Below, one piece after another: positions 51,986 to 63,096 of a DNA stretch of 64,000 bases. Every line of letters starts with the position of its first letter. The stretch's first letter is position 1. The notes under the pieces were generated by a model. It was given only the letters and a program-made list of their open reading frames with translations, was not told the origin of the DNA and made no database searches. A program made the position numbers and the translations under genes. Source of the stretch: Semisulcospira habei (taxonomy: Eukaryota; Mollusca; Gastropoda; Semisulcospiridae); contig BTPG01000005.1 of NCBI GenBank assembly GCA_036245525.1, positions 1,264,934 through 1,328,933 on the forward strand, read 5' to 3'.

Positions 51986-52381
51986 ACTGGATCATGGGTA
52001 CTACGACACGTCGGCTCGGGCTCATTTTGGGGGCGAAAACAAATTGATGTTTGTTACGAAACTTAGATTAATGTGGATCTGCTCGTAAAAGATGGTCAGT
52101 CTTGTTGGAAACCGGCTGCTGGGTTTGTACAGTTTCATCCAAGTGGCACAACGCATCTAAAATTAAAGAAAGAAAGAATATAAAGACGGTGATCTCACTA
52201 CCCAGGTAACCCCCCCCTCCGCCCCCCCTCCCCCCCCTTTATTGTCTAGCGTCACATTTACAGAATTAATCAAGCTAGTCTGACAATCTTATTTCTTCCG
52301 TTAGGTGACCCCCGCGCCGGCCATCACGCGTATGCCAAATTAACTTGCTTGAAATCTGATCGGTTACCCCTTGTTCAAAAG

Positions 52382-52595
52382 TTAACTCATAAAGCACTGA
52401 CATGCTACGAAAGAATGTGGATCGACCATGATAGCTCAAGGGTGGTGGCAGAATAGCTTGGCGCCTGTAGGCGCCAAGCTATTCCGACACCACCCTTGAA
52501 CTATCATAGTTGATCTGTCCCCCAAAACTGTGGCATAGACCTCAGAGGCCATTTAAAAGAATTGATAATTTTATCATCAGGCTGTGAGGAGTTAA
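52382..52595. mobile_element. foldback element family B, TTAA ends
   Basis: TTAACTCATAAAGC to GAGGAGTTAA; core GGGTGGTGGCAGAATAGCTT with complement CTATTCCGACACCACCC (two mismatches), loop TGTA. Confidence 0.85.
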
Positions 52596-52879
52596 ATAGA
52601 AGACAAGGGTATGAATATTGTCTTCTGGTTCTCCCACTGGTTAATTCGGGCGGACCATCGGGGGTTCTTTCTCCGGGTACTCCGGTTCTTCCACCCCCCC
52701 CCCCCCCCCACCTCCCACCACCCACACTGTGACACTTTGGTACCGGTTTCAGGCCACTTTACAAATTTCAAATATAAGCGATCAAAAAAATCTCTGTAAC
52801 TTCAGTAGCTGAACTGGCCCTTCGTCTGTCTTGTACTGTGTTTGTCTTAACTGGCGTAAATCCGTGTCTGTTACGTGAG

Positions 52880-52985
52880 TGTGCATGTTGGGTTTCAGTT
52901 CGCGGCGCTTTGAGTCGATTCGCCCAAAAATTGACAAAAAGCGCCTATATAATAACGGTATTATTATTATTATTATATGTTATTA
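52880..52985 (+). repeat. L2-type LINE 3' tail
   Basis: GTTGGGTTTCAGTTCGCGGC, AAAAAGCGCCTATATAATAA and a (TTA)n run. It resembles 28,670-28,790. Confidence 0.6.
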
Positions 52986-53739
52986 GCTCACTTCCGTCCT
53001 TTGTTCGTGTGTCCAGGATACATCCCTTAAACTCTCCCGAACAGAAGTGCCCAGGATATCACACACCTGCCGTTATTTTGCAAAAAAAACAACAACAACA
53101 GTAGGTCCATTTTTAAGTCCCTTCTATTGATAGAAGGGACTTTTTAGGACGGGTCGCGGTGGGATGAACGTAATAACATGTCCATGATGTCAAAGGCGGG
53201 CAGGCCTAAACCTCTAAACATTGAAGTAACAAGATACAAATTGCATCATGTCTAGTTACGCTAACCTCGCTGCTGAACGTACATTTGGTGCGAAGCGCCG
53301 CCATGTGCGTATGTATGTATAATAATATTATGTATGTGTGTGCGTATGTATGTAAACAAGAGAATCTCCGATATGTCTGTACACACAAGCTTGAAACTTG
53401 GCGAAATACTTTCAAGTTAAGTGGGTGGCTAAGAGAGCCTTCGAGCATATTGTATTTGAATGTCTCATTGAAGACATAAACAACCGTTTATAAGAAGTCG
53501 GTTGACCCAGGTTAGAGTCCGTAATTTTTGTCACATTTACTTGAACTTTTGCATTTAGCTAGATTGGAGAAAGACATTGGATTCGTTAGCCAGCTTTGTA
53601 TCCTTTCAACTTCCTTAGTAAAAATTAATTATTTTCAGAAAATAATGAAAACAGTAACAAATCGTTGACTTCCAGAGAAAGTCAGACATTGCCGGTGACG
53701 TAAAAGAAGCAACTCCGTCACCACGCAGACACATGATGT

Positions 53740-53840
<101 letters not shown>

Positions 53841-53864
53841 TTCTCACACATATGCGCGCATCTC

Positions 53865-53919
53865 CAAGAGGCATAGATCCTCAAGTGCCCAGATGGTGCA
53901 TGAACATCTATGCCTCTTG
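53865..53919. repeat. family C type hairpin within family A, decayed
   Basis: CAAGAGGCATAGATCCTCAA pairs with GAACATCTATGCCTCTTG; the tip is imperfect. Confidence 0.78.
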
Positions 53920-54408
53920 AGGATGTTTGAAGCGCCTCGCATGCACTCACGCACACGCATACACATACACACACATCGACGCGCTTTCAGAAGTGCATGC
54001 AGGTGTACTTAGTATAGCATGTAGCTAAGTAAAGTCAACCTGATTTCACACAAATTATAGCAAGACTGAAATTGTACCGTGAAATTCTAGTTTTGTCATC
54101 ATTTTCCCAAGTCTTTAAGCGAAAGGGAATCTCATATCAAGTTAAATATAAAATTACGTAAAAAAAAACAAAAAAAAAACGTCATGACAAATAACGTTTG
54201 ACAAACCAATGACGCGTATGCACTGCGCGCGCCCCTTATAGAGTTCACTATGACGCATTGGCACATCTGCAAGGCTTTTTGAAAAGGAGATAATTATATT
54301 TCAACATCACTGAGAATCAAGTCAAAGACAAAAGGTAGAGAGACCCTTGACAGCGAAGACAGCTCTCATATAGAAGGGACTTTGTGAGTTATCTTTCATC
54401 CCATCTTT

Positions 54409-54458
54409 TTTAGAATTGCGAGATTTTCATTTATAACAATGAAAATCTCGCTTTTCTA
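54409..54458. repeat. short hairpin
   Basis: GCGAGATTTTCATT pairs with AATGAAAATCTCGC around TATAAC. Confidence 0.85.
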
Positions 54459-55010
54459 AAACTAAATGTACCTACTGGCTTTTACCAAATAACGGCACAC
54501 TTGGCCCTCCGATAGCAGCTGTGTTGCACTCTCCCGCAAAGGGGCCACGGGTTGTGGCGCGCGCTTTATTTGCGTCGCACGGGTTGCGGCGCACGAGTTA
54601 GCGCGCCTTCTAGTCTCTATAATCGCTGACAAGAGTGTCGGTCAAAATGCTGTAAGAGTTTTCAAGATCGCATTCGAGAATCGCGCATGCGTCTCGTAAA
54701 TTCTTATCCGTATTTTGCATTCATTGTGTTACTCAGGGCTCCTGGTCGGACCGGCTGTGTCATGCCAACTCGGTGCGGATTGGAATTACCTTGACCAAAA
54801 TGGTTCAGTAATCAATATTGAGGTTACGGAGTGGAACTAAAGGGGGGTGGGGGGGGGGGGTGGAAGACAGGAAGTAATGAGGAATTATCGCTCATTAGGC
54901 GTCCCTTGTGGCACAAATGTACATCCCCACCCCCTCTTACCGCAGTTATACGCTGAAATCTGACGAGCATCCGCGTAAATACACGTACATCTGCACACAA
55001 TACTGACCCA
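54459..55010. other. no gene seen
   Basis: A G-run at about 54,842-54,861 and no recognisable ORF or exon. Confidence 0.4.
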
Positions 55011-55077
55011 GCAAGAGGCATAGAGCCTCATAAGCCCCTGTAGAAAGCAGGGGTTTATGAGAATCTATGCCTCTTGC
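55011..55077. mobile_element. foldback element family C core
   Basis: GCAAGAGGCATAGAGCCTCA onwards pairs with TGAGAATCTATGCCTCTTGC; tip CCCCTG-TAGAAAG-CAGGGG. Confidence 0.86.
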
Positions 55078-55600
55078 AGATTGGGAACTATTCTTCGCCG
55101 TAGAAAAGTGATTTTCCGCCGATTTCTGTAGGCTACGCTTCACGTATATAGCCTCGCAATAGTTGAAGCACGCAGCCAAAACCTCCGTTTTTTGAGCATC
55201 ACAGATGCAAATTAAAGCGCCAAAACGCTCATCCCTTCGTCATCCTCCACTCCACAGACTAGGGGGCGCTCATTAGGACCTACGCCGATTGCAGAGGAAC
55301 TGCGGTGGATTCTGGGATGGTAATGCAATTGGAGTGTTTATATGTGGGGAAAAAGCGGAGGGAGGCTGAGAGGTTCTTGACATCTCTGGACAGACTCGCT
55401 TACACAAGTCAATAGGCAACTGTAGGGACTGGAGTGTGGGCCGAGATCCTGTAGCCCGTGTAATCTGGCTGACCGAGCTGCTGCTTTTGCCGTCAAGAAG
55501 CCAATGTCTTGATCAGGTTACTGCTAGGAATTAAGCTGCTTCTTAACCACCAGTAGCAGACGGGGAAATAAAGTAATGGGATAAGATAGGATTATTTGCT
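55078..55600. other. no gene seen
   Basis: No exon or repeat I can support. Confidence 0.4.
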
Positions 55601-55607
55601 AATAATA

Positions 55608-55710
55608 CAGACGAGCAAAAGAAATGCTACATTATTCGAATCATCGGAAACACTTCAGTGTTTCCGATGATTCGAATAATGTAGCATTTCTTTTGCTCGT
55701 CAATGTATTA
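55608..55710. mobile_element. element F, perfect 44-bp arms
   Basis: Arms 55,610-55,653 and 55,658-55,701 are exact reverse complements (GACGAGCAAAAGAAATGCTA onwards), loop TTCA. The inner block ATTATTCGAATC replaces the usual ATTTTGGAATC on both arms. Confidence 0.95.
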
Positions 55711-55860
55711 GCAGCAGTAATGATAATGATGATTATAATGATGATTTAGGCGATTGCATAGCCCCTTTCCTTGCGACTGTTCGTTTTCTGAAATCTGTCT
55801 TCACTCAACAAGCAAAAAAACCCACAACCGTCCAAGGGACATGGAAACAAATTGGTCTCA

Positions 55861-55926
55861 GCAAGAGGCATAGATCCTCATGAGCCCCCGAGACTGCGGG
55901 GGCTCATGAGGATCTATGCCTCTTGC
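55861..55926. mobile_element. foldback element family C, near-perfect core
   Basis: GCAAGAGGCATAGATCCTCA onwards; complement ends GATCTATGCCTCTTGC; tip CCCCCG-AGACTG-CGGGGG. Confidence 0.92.
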
Positions 55927-56890
55927 ACTATTTGGATTGTGTTCAGTATTTCGCGGCATTAAAGGGGGTAAATGTTCTCAGTGCAGCGTTTTGTAGTCTG
56001 ATAATCAACTCTAACCTATTGAGAACGGCATCAGTGACTCTTTGAACCTAACATGCGAGACCTAAAGATTCCTCACAATAAAATTGATCAATACAAGTAC
56101 ACGAGTTTTCGTGAGAGAAACTAATACAAAACGACACAGCACTCGACAGCCCTCGACCTGGATCTAACCTATCCTACGCCGAACCCCCTGTGACGTCCTC
56201 CGTCTTAGAAACAGACGTAAACACAGAAACCGGAGACATGGATCCTCATGAGTCCCTGCAATCTTCGGGGGTGGGGGGAGGGGGAGGAGGGGGGGGTTCT
56301 CTTGAAGATCTATGCTTCTTTCTACAGATGGCTTTCGTCGTGTCCCAAACGTGATGATCTCGTGCTCTGTGATGCGGGTGGGGATTTGCATGTTCTGTGA
56401 CATGTTCTGTGACAGCCGCACTGTGATCCCTGTCCAAAACAATGCAGATACAAATAGGAATGGCCTGCCAGCATGAAACACTGATACTCCTAAGCTCCTG
56501 CAGGTTTCTGGGGCCGATGAAGATCTATCCTCCTCGCGGACGTTTAAACGCTCGCGCGGCTTCCGCGTTGAGGTTGTTTTTAGACCTAGTGAGATAAAAA
56601 TCACGCGCACGAGACGACCTATTTCAGGGTTTATCAATAATCCAATTGGTCAATGAGGGATAACAAGAAGGTGGCCGGATTTAGTTCTGTGATAGCTCCA
56701 GGGTTGCGCTAGATTAGTTTAGCGCTCCGCAGGGATAACTTGTATGGTCCAACCAGCTCCCACAGTCCGTGTGCAGGACATAAAAAATAGCGCCTCCCAG
56801 TTGAGGAACAGTTTTCCAGGACTTGAAGCGTTGAGATGAACCTTTTGTAGACACATTTTTCTCTCTTGAAACAACCCTATGACACCACCC
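55927..56890. other. no gene; decayed C and B hairpins
   Basis: A decayed C core with a G-run (about 56,228-56,322: GACATGGATCCTCATGAGTC with AAGATCTATGC). A decayed B core (about 56,688-56,755: GATAGCTCCAGGGTTGCGCT). No exon recognised. Confidence 0.5.
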
Positions 56891-56893
56891 AAC

Positions 56894-56960
56894 TGCAAGG
56901 GGTATAGATCCTCATGAGCCCTCGCAATTGCGGGGGCTCATGAGGATCTATGCCTCTTGC
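56894..56960. mobile_element. foldback element family C core
   Basis: GCAAGGGGTATAGATCCTCA pairs with TGAGGATCTATGCCTCTTGC; tip CGCAATTGCG. Two arm mismatches. Confidence 0.88.
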
Positions 56961-57072
56961 TGAAACGACTGTGGAATAGAAGCTTTGGGAGGAACCTTTT
57001 GTAGACAAATTCTTCGCTCTTGAAACGGCGTTAGTTCTCTTCACTGTCGATAAAAATGAATACCACCCAGCT

Positions 57073-57139
57073 GCAAGAGGTATAGATCCTCATGAGCCTC
57101 CGCAGTCGCGGGGGGCTCATGAGGATCTATGCCTCTTGC
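57073..57139. mobile_element. foldback element family C core
   Basis: GCAAGAGGTATAGATCCTCA pairs with TGAGGATCTATGCCTCTTGC. Its flanks (TTTTGTAGACAAATTCTTCG and CCACCCAGCTGCAAG) repeat those of the copy at 56,894, so the two derive from a local duplication. Confidence 0.88.
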
Positions 57140-57299
57140 TGAGACCACTTTGTGTTTATGCACCTTCGACGGCTGGGGGGCTCTTTGAATTATAAATGAT
57201 TTCTTTTTTAAAAACACGCACACAACCTGGCTCCACTGGCAGTGAATGTTTTAACAATAAAATAAATTTAATAAGCATCAGAATGAAACCTTTAGTGCC

Positions 57300-57302
57300 A
57301 AA

Positions 57303-57334
<32 letters not shown>

Positions 57335-57336
57335 GC

Positions 57337-57413
<77 letters not shown>

Positions 57414-57800
57414 TAAAGAGAATTTGTAGGGCGCCTGTATATGGTATCGTGCATATGAACAAGAAAAACATTACACAAAAAGTGACAAAACCAAAACCAC
57501 ATGTACAATCACACAAAAGAACAGAAAATGACTAAATACACGAACACTGATAATCAAAATGGGAAAAGATGGATTTTAAGACCGTTTAAAACTGGCACAG
57601 GACTCCTTGTGCCCCAAGGATTTAGTCATTCCAGACTGATGGACCCTGGTACGCGAAATATCTCTGCCCAATTCCTTTAGTCTTTACTGTAGAAATCCGA
57701 AGCATTTTATTGTCAGAAGAACTGCGCAATTGCCTCGGAGGGATATAACAGTGAAGGAGCTCTGAGAGATAAGTGGGTCCTAGTGCCAGACAGGGAAACA
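57300..57800 (-). repeat. L2-type LINE 3' end, minus strand, with (TTA)n tail
   Basis: The (TAA)n tract at 57,306-57,414 is followed by AATTTGTAGGGCGCCTGTAT and, further right, a decayed LINE body (ACCCTGGTACGCGAAATATC). No frame survives. Confidence 0.5.
57306..57414. repeat. (TAA)n microsatellite
   Basis: About 36 units with two breaks. Confidence 0.95.
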
Positions 57801-57807
57801 TGACAAA

Positions 57808-57874
57808 TGGACAACACTAAAGTGTTCCCGGTGATTCCAAAATTGTTGCATTTCTTTTGCTCGTCAGTATATAA
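57808..57874. mobile_element. element F, right half
   Basis: AAAGTGTTCCCGGTGATTCC to GCATTTCTTTTGCTCGTCAG, then TATA. The left arm is lost. Confidence 0.7.
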
Positions 57875-57899
57875 GAACACTAGCCATCCCGAGACGCAG

Positions 57900-57905
57900 A
57901 AATTG

Positions 57906-57940
<35 letters not shown>

Positions 57941-58330
57941 TCCATTTGTAATGCGCATCCACTCCAAGCTAGCAGCATGCTCAGGGGGGGGAAAAAAAAC
58001 TCTGGTACACAGTAGTCCTAGAATCTAGAATTAAAGTCAAGAAACAGGTGGGTCTTGATGTGCCTCCGGAAGTTGCCAATGCAGTCAATGCCCCTCAAGG
58101 ATTGTGGTAGTCCATTTCACAGCACAGGTCCGCAGTGTGAAAATGCCCGGAAACCAAGTCGCTTCTTTTATGTGGCTTTCAACACTTGGGGTGCAGAGTT
58201 TGGACCGGACTGCAGAACGGAGCTGCCTCGGAGGGTAGTTATGGCGTGGGACTATTTCCCGGAGGTACTCTCTTGAGCCTGGGTCATTTATAGACTTGTG
58301 GCGCAGAGGGACAATCTTGTGATCAATTCT
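57900..58330 (-). repeat. decayed LINE 3' end, minus strand, with (GAT)n
   Basis: A (GAT)n tract (57,908-57,940), then GCGCATCCACTCCAAGCTAG and a long stretch (AAACAGGTGGGTCTTGATGT, TGGTAGTCCATTTCACAGCA) that reads like an antisense, non-coding L2-like LINE remnant. Confidence 0.45.
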
Positions 58331-58361
58331 TTGCTTGGTTTGTATACTAAGTGGTGTCTCA

Positions 58362-58462
58362 CAAGAGGCTCTGCGTCACCATGAGTCCACACACTTGCGG
58401 TGGCTCATGAGGATCTCTGTCGCTTGCATTTTGATCGCGTTCACGTTTTTCTCGGCAGTTAA
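58362..58462. mobile_element. foldback element family C, decayed, abutting family B at TTAA
   Basis: CAAGAGGCTCTGCGTCACCA pairs imperfectly with GGCTCATGAGGATCTCTGTC. The right end TCGGCAGTTAA shares its TTAA (58,459-58,462) with the next element. Confidence 0.75.
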
Positions 58463-58646
58463 CTTATTCAGCCCGACGCACGTATCTCCCACATTTTGGA
58501 GGCGTCATCCAACGACTATGCACCTGTTGCAGGAGATGGATCGACCATGATAATTCAAGGGTAGTGCCAGATTAATCTGGTACTACCCTTGAATTATCAT
58601 GGTCGACCCATCTCCTGCTGTTGTGCGTCAGGGCTGAGTGGGTTAA
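58459..58646. mobile_element. foldback element family B (ATAATTC subfamily), reverse orientation, tip deleted
   Basis: TTAACTTATTCAGCCC to GGGCTGAGTGGGTTAA. Arms GGAGATGGATCGACCATGAT to GCCAGATTA and TAATCTGG; the GCTTGGCGCC tip is absent. Confidence 0.88.
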
Positions 58647-59132
58647 AAAGGCTAATCTGGTGCTGGATGAGCGAAATCGCAACATGCCAAACAGCCTGCT
58701 CCAGCGACTTGGAAGAGAAGTGTACGCGCGAGTCGCCTCCAGAGCGGGCCTAGCTTGTGATTACCGCCCGGAACTGTCAGTAGCTGTTCACACGAGGCGA
58801 CTGTTTACCCAATAAATCCACTCGCCTCCGCCACGTGCCTTTTCCAAGTCGTCGGGCAGGCCAATCGCCGACCGCACCCTCTTGTCCACCGCCAGTACAC
58901 ACTACACCACCACTATCACCACCACCACCACCACCACTTCAGACCATCGCCGCTTTACACCCATCATTTGCTAACTGGCATTATTTTCCTTCACTGAAGC
59001 TTTTTCATTGGAAAGACGTTGAGTTGACCCCAATCAGACACATACAGTTGTAATTGGAGTTATTCTTAAGCCGGAAATAGGTCAAAGACAGCTGAGCCCC
59101 TTTATGTTGACCCATAACGAAACGACGACAGG

Positions 59133-59242
59133 AGTGCGCCAAGCTATTCTGACACCACCCTTGAACTATCATGATCTGTGACGTAGACCTCAAATGATGG
59201 CTAATAATTTCAGTGAGTGATATTCGGGATATAGTGAGTTAA
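59133..59242. mobile_element. right half of a family B element
   Basis: GCGCCAAGCTATTCTGACAC, CACCCTTGAACTATCATG to ATAGTGAGTTAA. Left arm lost. Confidence 0.75.
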
Positions 59243-59448
59243 GGAAAGACTAGGTTGCGTCCTTTTATAATAAGGACTAAAGGGACCGATTGGTTGGTTG
59301 CTTGTTGGCTGCCGGTTGGTTGACTGACTAGCTGACTTATTGATTAATTGTGGTCGATCGTTCATTCATTCATGTGGATTTTAGGAAAGAAAGCCTGTAG
59401 CTCAGCAATAATTTGCGTTGAAGCAAGCGTGTGTCCGTGTCTGTGGTG

Positions 59449-59487
59449 TGTGCGTGCGTGCGTGCGTGTGTGTTTGTTTGTTTGTGT

Positions 59488-59520
<33 letters not shown>
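59449..59520. repeat. (GT)n microsatellite
   Basis: GT tract preceded by GTGC and GTTT blocks. Confidence 0.93.
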
Positions 59521-59523
<3 letters not shown>

Positions 59524-59695
59524 CCGTGGAGAGGGGGGAGGTGGAAATGTGTCTATCACCTTTTGATTGCCCCTTCAGCTTCAGAGCCTTTAGAGAAGAC
59601 AAATCTGTTACGACCAATCTACGCAACAATAGATCTTCGGACCTGCATCAGCCTGCTATTTGTGTGCTAACTGGGATGTTGGTTTTTGTTTTCAG

Positions 59696-59749
59696 TTGGC
59701 GGTTCCCAATGGCACATGTGGTGGGGTTACGGCGACATCGCATTAAATG
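59696..59749 (+). CDS. CA10-like: carbonic anhydrase-related protein (CA10/11-like), exon 2 (54 nt)
   Basis: A strong acceptor (GGTTTTTGTTTTCAG) opens an exon of exactly 54 nt that ends G|GTGCGT. With the phase left by exon 1 it reads V-GGSQWHMWWGYGDIALN-G. The WW followed by an aromatic and acidic residue corresponds to the WW(A/T)Y segment just before the CA domain in CARP X/XI proteins of insects and vertebrates. A donor 4 nt further (GTAAGA) is a better consensus but would shift the frame into exon 3, so 59,749 is chosen. The last G joins the GG of exon 3. Too short for ORF-based detection; identified by splice sites, phase and the WW motif. Confidence 0.82.
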
Positions 59750-59799
59750 GTGCGTAAGATTATCTTATATGACCATTTCTTTTCATGCCATAAAACCAC

Positions 59800-60011
59800 T
59801 TAACCCGTTCATTGCCGAGAAAATGTGAACACAACTGCAAGAGGCATAGATCCTCAGGAGCCCCCGCAGTTGCACTAACTTACCGCAGTTGCGGGGTATC
59901 ATGAGGATCTATGCCTCTTGCTGACACCGATTGTCCCAGGGACAGCCAGGGTTTTTTGGTGTTAAAGATTGCAGAAACAGAGTTTGTGTCAGCTGGCACT
60001 GAATGGGTTGA
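59800..60011. mobile_element. foldback element family C, 50 bp after CA exon 2
   Basis: TTAACCCGTTCATTGCC to GGCACTGAATGGGTTGA (TTAA mutated). Core 59,837-59,921 GCAAGAGGCATAGATCCTCA with complement; the tip has an 18-nt extra copy of the CCGCAGTTGC block. Confidence 0.88.
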
Positions 60012-61980
60012 CTCATTCGCGGCCAGCCGCATCCGGATGACCACCATTTAGGCGGCTACAGCCACCTAGCTAAGCGATCACCTGTCGTTAAAGACCACCA
60101 TTTAGGCGGCTACAGCCACCTAGCTAAGCGATCACCTGTCGTTAAAGACCACCATTTAGGCGGTTACAGCCACCTAGCTAAGCGATCACCTGTCGTTAAA
60201 GACCACCATTTAGGCGGCTAGAGCCACCTAACTAAGCGATCACTTGTCGTTGAAGACCACCATTTAGGCGGCTAGAGCCACCTAGCTAAGCGATCACCTG
60301 TCGTTAAAGACCACCATTTAGGCGGTTACAGCCACCTTACTAAGCGATCACTTGTCGTTGAAGACCACCATTTGGGCGGCTAGAGCCACCTAGTCACCTG
60401 TCGTTGAAGACCACCATTTAGGCGGCTAGAGCCACCTTACTAAGCGATCACCTGTCGTTAAAGACCACCATTTAGGCGGCTAGAGCCACCTAACTAAGCG
60501 ATCACCTGTCGTTAAAGACCACCATTTAGGCGGCTAGAGCCACCTAGCTAAGCGATCACTTGTCGTTGAAGATCACCATTTAGGCGGCTACAGCCACCTA
60601 GCTAAGCGATCACCTGTCGTTAAAGACCACCATTTAGGCGGTTACAGCCACCTTACTAAGCGATCACTTGTCGTTGAAGACCACCATTTGGGCGGCTAGA
60701 GCCACCTAGTCACCTGTCGTTGAAGACCACCATTTAGGCGGCTAGAGCCACCTTACTAAGCGATCACCTGTCGTTAAAGACCACCATTTAGGCGGCTAGA
60801 GCCACCTAACTAAGCGATCACCTGTCGTTAAAGACCACCATTTAGGCGGCTACAGCCACCTAACTAAGCGATCACTTGTCGTTAAAGACCACCATTTAGG
60901 CGGCTACAGCCACCTTACTAAGTGATCACTTGTCGTTGAAGACCACCATTTAGGCAGCTAGAGCCACCTAGTCACCTGTCGTTGAAGCCCACTATTTAGG
61001 CGGCTTGAGCCACCTTACTAAGCGATCACCTGTCGTTAAAGACCACCATTTAGGCGGCTAGAGCCACCTAACTAAGCGATCACTTGTCGTTGAAGACCAC
61101 CATTTAGGCGGCTAGAGCCACCTAACTAAGCGGTCACCTGTCGTTAAAGACCACCATTTAGGCGGTTACAGCCACCTAACTAAGCGATCACCTGTCGTTA
61201 AAGACCACCATTTAGGCGGCTAGAGCCACCTAACTAAGCGATCACTTGTCGTTGAAGACCACCATTTAGGCGGCTAGAACCACCTAGCTAAGCGATCACT
61301 TGTCGTTGAAGACCACCATTTAGGCGGCTACAGCCACCTAGCTAAGCGATCACCTGTCGTTAAAGACCACCATTTAGGCGGCTAGAGCCACCTAACTAAG
61401 CGATCACCTGTCGTTAAAGACCACCATTTAGGCGGCTACAGCCACCTAACTAAGCGATCACCTGTCGTTAAAGACCACCATTTAGGCGGCTAGATCCACC
61501 TAACTAAGCGATCACTTGTCGTTGAAGACCACCATTTAGGCGGCTAGAGCCACCTAACTAAGCGGTCACCTGTCGTTAAAGACCACCATTTAGGCGGCTA
61601 CAGTCACCTAACTAAGCGATCACCTGTCGTTAAAGACCACCATTTAGGCGGCTAGAGCCACCTAACTAAGCGATCACTCGTCGTTGAAGACCACCATTTA
61701 GGCGGCTAGAGCCACCTAGCTAAGCGATCACTTGTCGTTGAAGACCACCATTTAGGCGGCTAGAGCCACCTTACTAAGCGATCACCTGTCGTTAAAGACC
61801 ACCATTTAGGCGGCTACAGCCACGTAGCTAAGCGATCACTTGTCGTTGAAGACCACCATTTAGGCGGCTAAATCCACCTTACTAAGCGATCACCTGTCAT
61901 TAAAGACCATCATTTAGGTGGCTGCAGCTGTGACTGCGGCTGTAACTATGACTGTGGCTGCAGCCACCTACATGCTGGTC
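60012..61980. repeat. 54-bp minisatellite, about 35 units, in intron 2
   Basis: Unit GACCACCATTTAGGCGGCTA + CAGCCACCTAGCTAAGCGAT + CACCTGTCGTTAAA. Variants include TGAA for TAAA, TAGAGCC for TACAGCC, and three 46-bp units lacking CTAAGCGA (about 60,390, 60,706, 60,970). The truncated units recur 316 bp apart (five full units plus one short), a higher-order pattern. Each unit carries a mini-hairpin (GGCGGCT/AGCCACC). The last unit ends in a longer hairpin, GTGGCTGCAGC/GCTGCAGCCAC. Confidence 0.95.
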
Positions 61981-62265
61981 TTTAATGAAAGGTGGCACTT
62001 TTCGCGATGCAAGGCTTCTCATGAGCGAACACCTGTCTATGTAGACCATTCTTTTCTCGACTAAAGGCAGATTGCTCAAAGCATGTCAGGAATGCAGTGA
62101 CGTCGAATCGTTCGGCCAAGGGTTTTGCTCGATCATGCTCACAGCTTGATGACAATATTTCATCAACAAGTAGTGGATTGAATATGTCTCTTTTAAATCC
62201 ATAACTGTCAGTAGTCGCAGGCTGTGTTTCTGAACACTTTGTCAAGTCGATGCCAGGAACAGGGG
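61981..62265. other. no exon seen
   Basis: Unique intronic sequence between the minisatellite and the next hairpin element; no splice-bounded frame recognised. Confidence 0.4.
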
Positions 62266-62472
62266 TTAACTCGTTAAGCCCGAGACACGAAATACCCACA
62301 TCATTTTGGAGTTACTGCATTACAATTCCGGAGACAGATCGACCAGGATTGTTCAAGGGTGGTGGCAGAATAGCTGGGCGCCCACAGGCGCCAAGCTATT
62401 CTGCCACCACCCTTGAACTATCGTGGTCGAGCCATCTCTTGCTGTGGTGTGTCGCGGGGCACAATGCGTTAA
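62266..62472. mobile_element. foldback element family B, reverse orientation, TTAA ends
   Basis: TTAACTCGTTAAGCCCGAGA to GCACAATGCGTTAA. Core GGGTGGTGGCAGAATAGCTG pairs with CTATTCTGCCACCACCC. Confidence 0.88.
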
Positions 62473-62560
62473 CTGCGGCAGCTGCGGGGACCCACGAGGA
62501 CGTAGGTCTCTCGTGCGGCCAGATCGTGCTGGACTTTTTCTCGGTCAGTGAAGGGGTTAA
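62469..62560. mobile_element. short TTAA-ended family C remnant abutting family B
   Basis: TTAACTGCGGCAGC to CAGTGAAGGGGTTAA. The left TTAA (62,469-62,472) is shared with the preceding B copy. Confidence 0.7.
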
Positions 62561-62618
62561 TTTTTTTGTGGCGCCATGCTTCACGTGCACGTCATTCGCT
62601 CGAAATCAGACATTATAA

Positions 62619-62710
62619 TATACTGACGAGCGAAAGAAATGCGACATTTCTAGAATCATCGAAAACAGCGAAATATAAAAAATGTCGCATTTCCTTTTGC
62701 TCTTTAGTAT
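62619..62710. mobile_element. element F
   Basis: TACTGACGAGCGAAAGAAAT, CATTTCTAGAATCATCG, AAAATGTCGCATTTCCTTTT, GCTCTTTAGTA. Confidence 0.8.
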
Positions 62711-62812
62711 ATATAGTTCATGTTTCAATTGTATTTTTTCACACACACCCCCCCCCTCCCCTCCCCCCAGCCCATTTTGTCTAATATCACCAAGATGTGA
62801 ACAGACATTGCC

Positions 62813-63022
62813 TTAACTCATTCAGCCCCGACACACCACAGCAAGACATCGAGCATGATAGTTCAAGGGTGGTGCCAAAAAAGCTTGGCGCCCATAGGCG
62901 CCAAGCTATTCTGGCACCACCCTTGAACTATCACGCTCGATCTGTCTCTAGAATTGTAATACAGTACTTCATAGGGCAACTTTAAAATTTGGGGATTTCG
63001 GTCCTGGGGTAGAATGAGTTAA
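62813..63022. mobile_element. foldback element family B, TTAA ends
   Basis: TTAACTCATTCAGCCCCGAC to TAGAATGAGTTAA. Core pairs GGGTGGTGCCAAAAAAGCTT with AAGCTATTCTGGCACCACCC; AAAAAAG against CTATTCT leaves three mismatches. Confidence 0.88.
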
Positions 63023-63096
63023 ATTGTTAGTATTTCGACGAAAACGGTCGATTTTAATAGTCCAGACAAACATGCGACATGGCACGTTTGTTCACT

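Noticed and set aside
59754..59759. Alternative donor GTAAGA 4 nt after the chosen exon 2 end
   Set aside because: Better consensus, but it would put exon 3 out of frame; GTGCGT at 59,750 keeps the CA domain in frame.
60012..61980. CRISPR-like look of regularly spaced repeats
   Set aside because: Units are directly adjacent with no unique spacers, and the context is a eukaryotic intron; it is a minisatellite.
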